From: Nocardioides sp. CER19
GTDB lineage: Bacteria; Actinomycetota; Actinomycetes; Propionibacteriales; Nocardioidaceae
Direction of reading: 5' to 3'
DNA: 64,000 nt
Assembly: GCF_029846275.1 (NCBI RefSeq)
Contig: NZ_JARVWS010000002.1
Span: 1,240,001 to 1,304,000, forward strand
The translations under genes were made by a program, and so were the position numbers. The notes under the pieces are model-generated. The model ran no database searches, was not told where the DNA came from, and saw nothing but the letters and a program-made list of their open reading frames with translations. Every line of letters starts with the position of its first letter. Position 1 is the first letter of the stretch. Positions 31,519-39,854 of the stretch are shown here, piece by piece.

Positions 31519-32952
31519 TCAGGCGGTGGGGCGGCCACCCTCGTAGAGCCGCGGGACCGGGTGGTTGGCCGCGAAGACGCCGTAGGGGTCGACGGCCGAC
31601 CGGATGCCCTTGAGCTGCAGCCACCTGTCCTCGCCGTAGGCCTTCCGGGTGTCCCCGGCGGTCTCGGCGAAGTTGAGGTAGGGCCGCCCGGTCGCGAACG
31701 GCTCGAGCGCCTCGACGAACGCGGCCGACTCGGCGTGGCCGAGCGCGGCGAGCTCCGGCGTCGGCGCCATCCCGAGGCCGAAGGCGACGAAGTCGCCCTC
31801 GAGGTGCGACAGGACGCCGGCGCCCTCCGCGGGCCGGCCGAGCGCCCCGCCGAGCTGGCGGAGCTCGGCGAGCAGCAGGTGCGTGTCCGCGTCGGGGCCG
31901 ACCGCGCCGAGGAACGCGTCGACGGCCGCGTCCGGCATGGTGCGCAGCGTCGCCGTCCGCGACACGGCCGGAGCGCCGCCCTCGGGGTCCATGTGGATGC
32001 GGCTGACCGCCGGCGCCGGGACCCGGCCGAACGTGTCCAGCTGCGGGCGCAGCGCGCGCAACGCGGCGAGCAGCTCGCCGCCGCGCTCGTCGCTGCCGAG
32101 CACGGCGCCGTCGATCACGGCGACCGAGCGGCCCTGGAGGAACTCCGGGATCTCGGGGATGGGCGGGAACCGCATGGCGCGGAAGGACGTGGTGATCTCC
32201 TCCGGCGCGGTCGGCGCCCAGGACACCCACTCGCGCAGCACCGGCTCGATGTCGGCCAGGTCCCACATCAGCATGCCGGCGTACGCCGTCTCGATGTCGA
32301 AGGTCCGGAACTCCATCGCGGTCACGACGCCGAAGCTGCCACCGCCGCCGCGCACCGCCCAGAACAGCTGCGGGTTCGTGTCGGCGTCGGCCCGCACGAG
32401 GGTCCCGTCGCCGATGACGATCTCGACGGCCGTGAGGCTGTTGGTGGCCAGTCCCAGCTTGCGGGCGTACCAGCCCATGCCGCCGCCCAGGCTGTAGCCG
32501 GCGACGCCGACGTCGGGGGAGGAGCCGTGCAGGACCGCCCGGCCGTACTTGGCCGTGGCGTCCACGACCGGCTCCCACACGCAGCCGCCCTCGACCCGGA
32601 CGACCTGACGGGCCTCGTCGTAGGTCACCGCGTCGAGGTGCCCGGTGCGGAGGATGACGACGTCGTCGAGGCCGCGCTCGGCCAGCGGGCCGGCGTTGTG
32701 GCCGGTCGACTGCGGGGCCACGCGGAGGCCGGCGAGCGCGGCGGTGCGGACGACCTCGGTGACCTCCTCGGGCGTCACGACGGAGACGACCCCGGCCGGG
32801 CGCTGGTCGACGGCGAAGTTCCAGGCGACACGCGCGCCGTCGTACCCGGGGTCGCCGGGCAGGTGGACGCGGTCGGCGGCGCGGCCCCCGAACAGGCCGC
32901 GGAGCGCGGCCGTCGTGAACGGGTCCGCGACGGGGGTGGTGGTGCTGGACAT
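31519..32952 (-). CDS. FAD-linked oxidase of the BBE-like (PCMH) family
   Basis: The protein has 477 residues. The FAD-binding PCMH domain (about 45-220) includes QSTGHNAG with H85, the histidine that carries FAD covalently. The second attachment cysteine of bicovalent berberine-bridge enzymes is absent; the loop reads HGSSPDVGVAGYSLGGGMGW. The substrate domain and the C-terminal BBE segment (RPYLNFAETAG, then VDPYGVFAANHP) are complete. Such enzymes oxidise sugars, alcohols or secondary metabolites with oxygen. There is no secretion signal. Upstream GAGGGAGAT is a ribosome site. It is divergent from a SARP regulator that probably controls it. Confidence 0.9.
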   Translation of the reverse strand: MSSTTTPVADPFTTAALRGLFGGRAADRVHLPGDPGYDGARVAWNFAVDQRPAGVVSVVTPEEVTEVVRTAALAGLRVAPQSTGHNAGPLAERGLDDVVILRTGHLDAVTYDEARQVVRVEGGCVWEPVVDATAKYGRAVLHGSSPDVGVAGYSLGGGMGWYARKLGLATNSLTAVEIVIGDGTLVRADADTNPQLFWAVRGGGGSFGVVTAMEFRTFDIETAYAGMLMWDLADIEPVLREWVSWAPTAPEEITTSFRAMRFPPIPEIPEFLQGRSVAVIDGAVLGSDERGGELLAALRALRPQLDTFGRVPAPAVSRIHMDPEGGAPAVSRTATLRTMPDAAVDAFLGAVGPDADTHLLLAELRQLGGALGRPAEGAGVLSHLEGDFVAFGLGMAPTPELAALGHAESAAFVEALEPFATGRPYLNFAETAGDTRKAYGEDRWLQLKGIRSAVDPYGVFAANHPVPRLYEGGRPTA

Positions 32953-33029
32953 CAGGGGATCTCCCTCGGTGGTGGGTCGGCTCTTCCGATCTCGGTGCGT
33001 CAGACGGTGCCGCGGGGCGCTGGTGAACG

Positions 33030-33071
33030 ACTGGGGAACGACTTGGGACCCGACTTGGGACCTGACTTGGA
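33030..33071. promoter_or_regulatory. Direct heptamer repeats in the oxidase-SARP divergon
   Basis: ACTGGGG (33030), ACTTGGG (33041), ACTTGGG (33053) and ACTTGGA (33065) are spaced 11, 12 and 12 bases, about one helical turn. SARP regulators bind heptameric direct repeats about 11 bp apart, so this is a good candidate SARP site. Confidence 0.6.
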
Positions 33072-33138
33072 GCCCGGCCCGGGTCCTCCGGATGGGGGAC
33101 CTGCAGGCAATCCGTCCGCGGTCGCAGAGCGTCGTCCT

Positions 33139-33144
33139 TAGAGT
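33139..33144 (+). promoter_or_regulatory. -10 box of the SARP gene (leaderless)
   Basis: TAGAGT ends six bases before the GTG at 33151. Confidence 0.55.
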
Positions 33145-33150
33145 TCTTCC

Positions 33151-36100
33151 GTGCAGACCACGACCGCCGGAGCCGCCGCCGCGACGCAGGTCGTCTCGGC
33201 GTCGGTGCTCGGCCAGGTCGAGGTGTCCCTCGACGGGGCGCCGGTCGACCTGGGCACGCCGAAGCAGCGTGCGCTGATCGCGGCGCTCGCGCTCTCGCGC
33301 GGTCGGGCGGTCTCGGTCGACGGCATCGTCGACCTGCTCTGGGGCGAGACACCGCCGGGAGGGGTCAGTGCGACGCTCCAGGCCTACGTCTCCCAGCTGC
33401 GGCGCGTGCTCGAGCCCCACCGCGAGCGCCGCGCACCGGCGACGGTGCTGGTGACGGTGGCCCCGGGCTACGCGCTGCGGGTCGCTCCGGGCGGGCTGGA
33501 CGTGACGAGGTTCGAGTCGACCGTGGTGGAGGTGCACGCCGCCCTGCAGGGCCTCGACCTGACCGGACCGCCGGCGCTCACCGCCGCGGAGCTGACGGCG
33601 GCCGTGACGCGGCTCGACGGGGCGCTCTCCCTCTGGCGTGGCGAGCCGTACGCCGACCTCGGCGATGCGGCCGCCGCCGTGGCCGAGCGCGCCCGGCTGG
33701 AGGAGCTGCGCCTGGTGGCGCTCGAGGACCGCGCCGTCGCGCGGCTCGCGCTCGGCCAGCACGCGACGGTCGCCGCGGAGCTCGAGGCGCTCACCGCTGC
33801 CCACCCGCTCCGCGAGCGGCTGTGGGCGCTCCGGGCGCTGGCGCTCACCCGCTCCGGCCGGCAGGCCGAGGCGCTCGACGCGCTGCGCCAGGTCAGGGAG
33901 CTGCTCGACGAGGAGCTCGGCCTGGAGCCCTCGGCCGACCTGCGCCGGCTGCAGACGGCCGTCCTGCGGCAGGACCCGACCCTGGAGTGGGTGGCGCCGT
34001 CGCCCGGCCAGGCGGCCGCGGAGGTCGCCGTTCCGGAGCCGCGGACCGGGTCCGTCGAAGAGTCGGCCGGGTCCGCCGCCGGGTCCGTCGAGCCGACGGC
34101 CGTCGCGCCGTGGCCGCTGTGCGGCCGGGACGCCGAGCTGAGTGCGCTGGTGGACCTCCTCGAACGGTCGAGGAGCGGCCGGGCCTCGTACGCGGTGCTC
34201 ACGGGGGAGCCGGGGATCGGCAAGTCGCGCCTGGCGGCGGAGCTGGCCGCTCGGGCGAGGGCAGAGGGCGCTCGGGTGCTCCGGGGACGCTGCTCGCAGG
34301 ACGACGGCGCGCCCCCGCTGTGGCCGTGGCGGGCAGTGCTCGACGGCCTCGGCGCCGAGCTGCCCGAGCCCGACGGCGAGGACATCGGCGCGGCGTTCCG
34401 GGCCTGGGAGCGGATCTGCGCCGACGTGCTCGCCGCTGCCGACCAGGGCCCCGTGGTGCTCGTGGTCGACGACCTGCACTGGGCCGACCCGTCGACGCTG
34501 CGCGTCCTGCGGCTGCTCGTCGACACCGCGCCGGTGGCCACGCCACTGCTCGTCGTCGCCACCTGGCGCTCGCATCCGGCTCCCGAGGGCCTGCTCGCCG
34601 ACGTGGCCGAGGCGCTGGCCCGGCAGCACGCGCTGCGGTTCGAGCTGACCGGCCTCGGGGCAGCGGCGGTCGGCGAGCTCTTCACCGCCGTGTCGGAGCG
34701 CGCGATCGGCGAGGACAACGCCGCCGAGCTGCGGGGACGGACCGAGGGCAACCCGTTCTTCCTCGTGGAGTACGCCCGCCTCGCCGCGTCGCGCCGCGCG
34801 GACACGCTCCCGGAGCGCCCGCCGACGGCCGTCGCCGAGGTGCTCAGCCGGCGCATCGAGCGACTGCCGCGCGACACCGTCTCGGCGCTCCGGTTCGCCG
34901 CGCTCATCGGCCGCCGGTTCGACGTGCCGACGCTGGCCACGGCGACCGGGCACGACGAGGACGCGGTGCTGGACGTCGTCGAGCCGGCGCTCGTCGCCGG
35001 CCTGGTGCGTGAGGACGGCATCGACCGGTTCGCGTTCGGCCACGCACTCGTCCGTGACACGCTCCGCAGCAACGTCGCCGCGAGCCGGCTCGCCCGTGCG
35101 CACGCAGCGGTGGCGCGCGCGCTCGACGGCCAGCCCGAGCGCGAGACGGAGGTCGCCCGACACTGGCTCGCCGCCGGCCCGGGCGCAGCCGACCGGGCCT
35201 GGCCGGCCGCCGTCGCCGCCGCGCGAGCGGCCCGCCGCCTGCACGCCTACGACGAGGCCGCCGACCTGCTGCGTGCCGCGCTGACCGCGATGGCCGACGA
35301 CCCCGGCGCCACGCTGCGCGACCGCTACGACGTCCTCATGGACCTCGTCGAGGCCTACCGCTGGGCGGCCCTGCTGCCGTCGCTCGTCGAGTGCGCCGAG
35401 GAGGCGATCGACGTCGCCAAGCAGATGCGCGACCCGGAGGCGGTCGCCCGGGCGGCCACCTCCGCCACCCAGTCGTCGCTCTGGCGCTCGGCGGCGCCCG
35501 GCGAGGTGAACGACAAGGTCGTCGCCGCGCTCCGCGGCTCGCTCGAGCGGCTGCCGGAGGGCGACGGCGAGCTGCGGTGCCGCACGATGCTGGCCCTGGC
35601 CAACGAGCTGTTCTGGGTCGCCCCGTTCCCCGAGCGAGCGGCACTGATCGACGAGGCCACCGACATGGCCCGGCGCATCGGCGAGCCGGCGCTGGTCATC
35701 GACGCCTGCCTGGTCGGGTTCGTCGCGCTCTGGGCCGTCTGGACGGCCGCGGAGCGGCTCGAACGGGTGACCGAGGCGCTCGACCTGGCGCGCGAGGCCG
35801 GTCAGGAGCGGGAGTACCTCGTCGCGGCCACGCTGCGGGCCGTCGTCCTCGGTGAGCTCGGGGAGCCCGCCCGGATGGCCGAGGCCGCCGAGCTGGCCCG
35901 CGCGGAGGCGCGCCGGCTGCGGATCGGCTTCGCCGAGGCGATGCTGCACGGGCTCGAGGTGCCCTGGCTCGCGATGCGCGGAGAGTTCGACGAGTGCGAG
36001 CGCCGGCTCGAGGAGCTCCAGGTGCTGTCCCGGGCGATGACGCACACGGACGTGGACGAGTCGATCGCCGCGTGCCTGCTGACCCTCCGGCTCTGGCAGG

Positions 36101-36552
36101 GGCGCCCGGCCGAGGTGGTGCCGGTCCTGAGGAAGCTCGACGAGGGCCTCGACGACTTCGTGCCGACCGTCGCCGTCTACCTCTGGCGCGCCGGGCTCGA
36201 GGACGAGGCGCGCAACTACTGGGCCACCCGACGCCTCACGATCCCGCCCGACGGCGAGGTGGAGATGCACACCGTCGCGCACGCCGCCGAGCTCAGCCTC
36301 TACCTCGGTCAGCCCGAGCTCGCGGCGGTCTGCCACGAGCGCCTGCAGACGTACGCCGGCATGGTGGTGAGCCTCGGTGCGTCGATGGCCCTCGGCCCGG
36401 TGGAGGTCTACCTCGCGTTCGCCTCCGCGGCCGCCGGCGACGCTGCCACGGCCGGTGTCGAGGCCGACCGGGCGCTCGTGCGCGCCCGCGGCTGGGGGCT
36501 GGACGCGTTCGTCGCCTGGGTCGAGGACCTCCGCGTTCGGTACGCCTTCTGA
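33151..36552 (+). CDS. SARP-type transcriptional regulator with BTAD and AAA ATPase domains
   Basis: The protein has 1133 residues. It has an OmpR-like winged helix (about 18-105, LGTPKQRALIAALAL then SATLQAYVSQLRRVLE), a bacterial transcriptional activator domain (about 112-275, RFESTVVEVHAAL), a linker, then an ATPase with Walker A GEPGIGKS (352-359) and Walker B VLVVDDLHWADPS (about 436-448). The last 500 residues are TPR-like helices. AfsR-type large SARPs have this order and activate secondary-metabolite or oxidase genes. The GTG is supported by a -10 box six bases upstream. No C-terminal LuxR helix-turn-helix is present. Confidence 0.92.
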   Translation: MQTTTAGAAAATQVVSASVLGQVEVSLDGAPVDLGTPKQRALIAALALSRGRAVSVDGIVDLLWGETPPGGVSATLQAYVSQLRRVLEPHRERRAPATVLVTVAPGYALRVAPGGLDVTRFESTVVEVHAALQGLDLTGPPALTAAELTAAVTRLDGALSLWRGEPYADLGDAAAAVAERARLEELRLVALEDRAVARLALGQHATVAAELEALTAAHPLRERLWALRALALTRSGRQAEALDALRQVRELLDEELGLEPSADLRRLQTAVLRQDPTLEWVAPSPGQAAAEVAVPEPRTGSVEESAGSAAGSVEPTAVAPWPLCGRDAELSALVDLLERSRSGRASYAVLTGEPGIGKSRLAAELAARARAEGARVLRGRCSQDDGAPPLWPWRAVLDGLGAELPEPDGEDIGAAFRAWERICADVLAAADQGPVVLVVDDLHWADPSTLRVLRLLVDTAPVATPLLVVATWRSHPAPEGLLADVAEALARQHALRFELTGLGAAAVGELFTAVSERAIGEDNAAELRGRTEGNPFFLVEYARLAASRRADTLPERPPTAVAEVLSRRIERLPRDTVSALRFAALIGRRFDVPTLATATGHDEDAVLDVVEPALVAGLVREDGIDRFAFGHALVRDTLRSNVAASRLARAHAAVARALDGQPERETEVARHWLAAGPGAADRAWPAAVAAARAARRLHAYDEAADLLRAALTAMADDPGATLRDRYDVLMDLVEAYRWAALLPSLVECAEEAIDVAKQMRDPEAVARAATSATQSSLWRSAAPGEVNDKVVAALRGSLERLPEGDGELRCRTMLALANELFWVAPFPERAALIDEATDMARRIGEPALVIDACLVGFVALWAVWTAAERLERVTEALDLAREAGQEREYLVAATLRAVVLGELGEPARMAEAAELARAEARRLRIGFAEAMLHGLEVPWLAMRGEFDECERRLEELQVLSRAMTHTDVDESIAACLLTLRLWQGRPAEVVPVLRKLDEGLDDFVPTVAVYLWRAGLEDEARNYWATRRLTIPPDGEVEMHTVAHAAELSLYLGQPELAAVCHERLQTYAGMVVSLGASMALGPVEVYLAFASAAAGDAATAGVEADRALVRARGWGLDAFVAWVEDLRVRYAF

Positions 36553-36595
36553 TTCCGATTCGACGCGGAGCAGCAGGGCAGGATCGAATGGGAGC

Positions 36596-37783
36596 GTGAC
36601 CACGACGACCGCGACGCCGCCGAGCCTGCTGACCACCCGCACCTCGGTGGCGTTGTCGTTCGCGCTGAACGGCCTGCTGTTCGCGACGCTGGTGTCGCGC
36701 TACCCGGACGTCCGCTCCGACCTGGACCTGAGCAACTCGGCGCTCGGCCTGCTGCTCATCTCGGGCTCAATCGGCTCGGTCCTCTCCCTGCCGCTGAGCG
36801 GCCGCATCATCGAGCGGTTCAAGCCCGCCGCGACGGTCCGCGGCGGCTCGCTGGCCGTGGGCTCCGGGCTGATGCTCACCGGCGTCGGCGCCACGGTCGT
36901 GCAGCAGGCGTGGCTGGCGGTGGTCGGGCTGTTCGTCTACGGCATCGGCACCTCGATCTGGGACGTCGCGATGAACGTCGAGGGCGCCGAGGTCGAGCGA
37001 CGCCTGGGACGGACGATCATGCCGCGCTTCCACGCCGCGTGGAGCGTGGGGTCGATCGCCGGCAGCGGTGTCGGCGTCCTCATGGCCGCCCTCGGCGTGC
37101 CCGTGGTGCTCCACTACCTGCTGATCGGCGTGGTCGCCGTCGTCCTCGCGATCCGGACGGCCGGCACCTTCCTCCCCGTGGAGGAGCGCCACGTCGAGGA
37201 GAGGCCGCGCGCTTCGGTCTGGCGCGAGCCACGGACGCTGGTGATCGGGCTGATGGTGCTCTGCTACGCCACCGTCGAGGGCACCGCCAACGACTGGCTC
37301 TCCCTGGCCGTCATCGACGGCTACCACCAGCCGCACTGGGTCGGGATCGCCGGCTTCTCCGTCTTCGTCGTGTCCATGACGGCCGGCCGGCTGGCCGGCC
37401 CTCTCCTGCTCGACCGGTTCGGCCGGGCGCCGGTGCTGTGGGCGTGCTCGGTGGCGGCCGCGGTCGGTGTCCTCGTCACGGTCTTCGGTGGCTCGCTGCC
37501 GGTCATGTTCGTCGGCGTGGTCGTCTGGGGCATCGGGGCCTCGCTCGGGTTCCCCGTCGGCATGAGCGCCGCCGCCGACGACCCCGTCCGCGCCGCGGCA
37601 CGGGTGTCGGCGGTGGCCACGATCGGCTATGCGGCGTTCCTCGCGGGTCCGCCGCTCCTCGGTCTCCTCGGTGACGCGGTGGGCACCCTGCGCGCGCTCG
37701 TCGTCGTCGCGGTGCTGATGGTCCCGGCCTCGCTCACGGTCTTCGCGGCGCGGCCTCGACCGGTCAGCGCGTCGACCGACTGA
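36596..37783 (+). CDS. Major facilitator superfamily transporter
   Basis: The protein has 395 residues and 12 membrane helices. The first helix has SVALSFALNGLLFATLVSRY, which resembles the YbjJ/fucose-permease-like branch. The loop signature is degenerate (GRIIERFKPA). EGTANDWLSLAVIDGYHQP in the second half is typical of that branch. The substrate is unknown. The GTG at 36596 follows ATGGGAG and lies 43 bases after the SARP stop, so the two may be cotranscribed. The 3' end overlaps the opposing lytic transglycosylase gene by 20 bases. Confidence 0.85.
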   Translation: MTTTTATPPSLLTTRTSVALSFALNGLLFATLVSRYPDVRSDLDLSNSALGLLLISGSIGSVLSLPLSGRIIERFKPAATVRGGSLAVGSGLMLTGVGATVVQQAWLAVVGLFVYGIGTSIWDVAMNVEGAEVERRLGRTIMPRFHAAWSVGSIAGSGVGVLMAALGVPVVLHYLLIGVVAVVLAIRTAGTFLPVEERHVEERPRASVWREPRTLVIGLMVLCYATVEGTANDWLSLAVIDGYHQPHWVGIAGFSVFVVSMTAGRLAGPLLLDRFGRAPVLWACSVAAAVGVLVTVFGGSLPVMFVGVVVWGIGASLGFPVGMSAAADDPVRAAARVSAVATIGYAAFLAGPPLLGLLGDAVGTLRALVVVAVLMVPASLTVFAARPRPVSASTD

Positions 37784-38723
37784 GCAGCCGGTCGGGGTAG
37801 CGTCGCACGTAGGCAGCGGCGCGGATCGGGCTGCGGCGTGCGTAGCCCTCCGGCAGCCACACGTCGCCCCGCCGCGACAGGTAGAGCACCTGCCAGTCGT
37901 GGAGGCCGCGCAGCGCCGCCGGGTCGGCACGGAGCACGGCGGCGTACGCCTTGACGCCGGTGACGTACTTGCTGGAGTGGTTGTAGGCGTAGAGCGCGCG
38001 GTCGACGTGGCCGCGGCCGCCGCCGTTGTGGGCGAGGTAGCGGGCCGCGCCGAGGATCGCGTCGTGGGGATCCTGGATGTCGCCCTTGCCGTAGATCGCC
38101 CAGGTCGCCGGCATGAACTGCATCGGACCCTGCGCGCCTGCGACCGAGGTGCCGCGGATGCGGCCCATGCTCGTCTCCACGAGGTTCACGGCCGCGAGGA
38201 CCTCCCACGGCACGCCGAAGCGGCGCTCGCCCTCGCGGTAGTAGGCCAGCAGGGCGGGCTCGGGCGCCGGCGCGACCACGCGCCAGGAGGGCAGCGTCCG
38301 CGTCAAGGTCACGTGCATGGCGCGGAACGCGCGGCGCGCCTGCACGTGCAGGCGCACGGTCGGGCGCAGCCGCGGCGGGACGGTCCTGACGACGGCGGGC
38401 AGCCAGGCGGGTCGTCGGGCCAGCTGCCGGTAGAGCGCCTGTGCCTCGAAGCCGGCCTGGGCGGCGGTGGCGCGCGGCGTGGCCGGGTCGCGGCTCGACC
38501 GCTCGGCGGCCGTCAGCCGCACGGCGAGCTCGCCGACCGAGCGGGCCTCGCGCGGCGCGATCAGCCTCGTCGCGCGCGGCGTGGCGGAGCGCGACACGGT
38601 CGCGGTCCGGGTCTGCCCGGCGCTCTCGGGCCGGTGCCAGGCGCCGGTCTCCGCACTCCCCCCGCAGGCGGTCGTCAGCACCGCGACCAGTGCGGTCGCG
38701 AGAGCCAACAGCCGGCGGGTCAC
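37764..38723 (-). CDS. Lytic transglycosylase lipoprotein (SLT domain)
   Basis: The protein has 319 residues. The lipoprotein signal MTRRLLALATALVAVLTTAC ends in a lipobox with Cys20. A helical middle (about 50-160) precedes a lysozyme-like domain (about 170-285). The catalytic glutamate is in NLVETSMGRIRGTSVAGAQG, followed by PMQFMPATWAIYG and LYAYNHSSKYV. It cleaves peptidoglycan glycan strands outside the membrane. The GTG start overlaps the stop of the adenosyltransferase gene upstream (GTGA), suggesting cotranscription by chance of packing rather than shared function. Confidence 0.9.
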   Translation of the reverse strand: MTRRLLALATALVAVLTTACGGSAETGAWHRPESAGQTRTATVSRSATPRATRLIAPREARSVGELAVRLTAAERSSRDPATPRATAAQAGFEAQALYRQLARRPAWLPAVVRTVPPRLRPTVRLHVQARRAFRAMHVTLTRTLPSWRVVAPAPEPALLAYYREGERRFGVPWEVLAAVNLVETSMGRIRGTSVAGAQGPMQFMPATWAIYGKGDIQDPHDAILGAARYLAHNGGGRGHVDRALYAYNHSSKYVTGVKAYAAVLRADPAALRGLHDWQVLYLSRRGDVWLPEGYARRSPIRAAAYVRRYPDRLLSRSTR

Positions 38724-39298
38724 GAGTCCCGCTCGCCCCCGGGCACCCAGAGCACGTCGCCGCGCTCGCGGTTCTCGTAGCGCGCGAGGATGAACAGGAG
38801 GTCCGACAGGCGGTTGAGGTAGGTGATGGCGAGCTTGTTCATCGTCTCGCCGTGCACCTCGTACGCCGCCCAGGCGGACCGCTCCGCCCGCCGGGCGACG
38901 GTCCGCGCGACGTGCAGGTGCGCGGAGGCGAGCGTGCCGCCGGAGAGGATGAACGAGCGCAGCGTGGTCAGCGACTCGTTGTAGTCGTCGCACCAGCCCT
39001 CGAGCCGGTCGACGTAGGACTGCTCCACGCGCAGCGGCGGGAACTCGGGGTCCGGCACGACCGGCGTCGCGAAGTCAGCGCCGACGTCGAAGAGGTCGTT
39101 CTGGATGCGGGTCAGCACGGTGGCGACGTCGGGTGAGATCGATGCGGCCGCGAGCGCGACGCCGATGTGCGCGTTCGCCTCGTCGACGTCGGCGTACGCC
39201 GCGAGGCGCAGGTCGGTCTTGGACGTCTCGCTCATGTCGCCGAGCCGCGTCGTGCCGGCGTCTCCGGTGCGGGTGTAGATCCGGGTCAGGTTGACCAT
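38720..39298 (-). CDS. Cob(I)alamin adenosyltransferase, PduO type
   Basis: The protein has 192 residues. The N-terminus NLTRIYTRTGDAGTTRLGD is the ATP-binding signature. Later come ADVDEANAHIGVALA, the phosphate-binding RRAERSAW and YLNRLSDLLFILAR. It transfers adenosyl to cob(I)alamin, making the coenzyme B12 that mutases need. The ethylmalonyl-CoA mutase gene lies 0.5 kb away in the opposite direction, so the pair makes metabolic sense. The ATG at 39298 has TACCCT seven bases upstream, a likely leaderless start. Confidence 0.95.
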   Translation of the reverse strand: MVNLTRIYTRTGDAGTTRLGDMSETSKTDLRLAAYADVDEANAHIGVALAAASISPDVATVLTRIQNDLFDVGADFATPVVPDPEFPPLRVEQSYVDRLEGWCDDYNESLTTLRSFILSGGTLASAHLHVARTVARRAERSAWAAYEVHGETMNKLAITYLNRLSDLLFILARYENRERGDVLWVPGGERDS

Positions 39299-39480
39299 GG
39301 ACACGAGGGTAAGCGGTGGGAGGGAGAGCGCCGCAGCCGCCGACCGGTCCCGACCCCTGGTCCGCATGCAACCGAACCGCATCCCATCGCGTCAGAACGG
39401 ATACAAGAGAACGTACGGCCGGATGGTGGCGCGACCGCTACCGGACCGCTGACCAGGCCAGACGCGAGGGGAGCGGGGCG

Positions 39481-39780
39481 ATGGACATCTCCACGGACGG
39501 TCCGGTGCTGGTGCTGGGCGGCGACTTCGACGTGCGCAGCACCTTCCAGGTCCGCAACGCGCTCTACGCCGTGCTGGAGGACCACGACGACGTCGTGGTC
39601 GACCTCTTCGGCGTGACGTCGGTGGACGTCATCGCGCTCAAGGTGCTCGCGGCGGCCAGCCGGCGCACCGCCCAGGAGGGGCGACACCTCACCCTGCGCG
39701 GCTGCTGCCCGGCGGTGCTGCGGATGCTCCACCTGAGCCGTCTCGCCCGGCTGGTGGAGGTCGAGCGCGCGAGCGCCTGA
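39481..39780 (+). CDS. STAS-domain protein (anti-sigma factor antagonist-like)
   Basis: The protein has 99 residues and is a single STAS fold: PVLVLGGDFDVRSTFQVRNA, then DDVVVDLFGVTSVDVIALKV. In SpoIIAA-type antagonists this second segment normally reads DSSG with a phosphorylated serine; here it is DVIA, so the phosphorylation site is missing. It may bind a partner constitutively. No anti-sigma kinase gene is adjacent. GAGGGGAGCGGGGCG precedes the ATG. The region 39299-39480 upstream holds no other gene. Confidence 0.8.
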   Translation: MDISTDGPVLVLGGDFDVRSTFQVRNALYAVLEDHDDVVVDLFGVTSVDVIALKVLAAASRRTAQEGRHLTLRGCCPAVLRMLHLSRLARLVEVERASA

Positions 39781-39819
39781 GACCTGCGGGGGGAGTGACA
39801 TCTTCCACAACGACGACGG

Positions 39820-39833
39820 TTACCAACGCGTAA
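39820..39833. promoter_or_regulatory. YTAC-N6-GTAR site in front of ecm
   Basis: TTAC-CAACGC-GTAA has perfect TTAC/GTAA half-sites and lies just upstream of the -10 box of ecm, where a repressor would block RNA polymerase. Matching sites occur at 49159, 61447 and 62230. Confidence 0.6.
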
Positions 39834-39842
39834 CTTCAGCCC

Positions 39843-39848
39843 TACGCT
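39843..39848 (+). promoter_or_regulatory. -10 box of ecm (leaderless)
   Basis: TACGCT ends six bases before the ATG at 39855. Confidence 0.6.
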
Positions 39849-39854
39849 CGGAAC

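Noticed and set aside
32953..36642. A very long minus-strand frame continuous with the flavin oxidase gene
   Set aside because: It is antisense to the SARP gene; composition is Arg/Gly/His-rich with no domain, and the oxidase has its own start and ribosome site.
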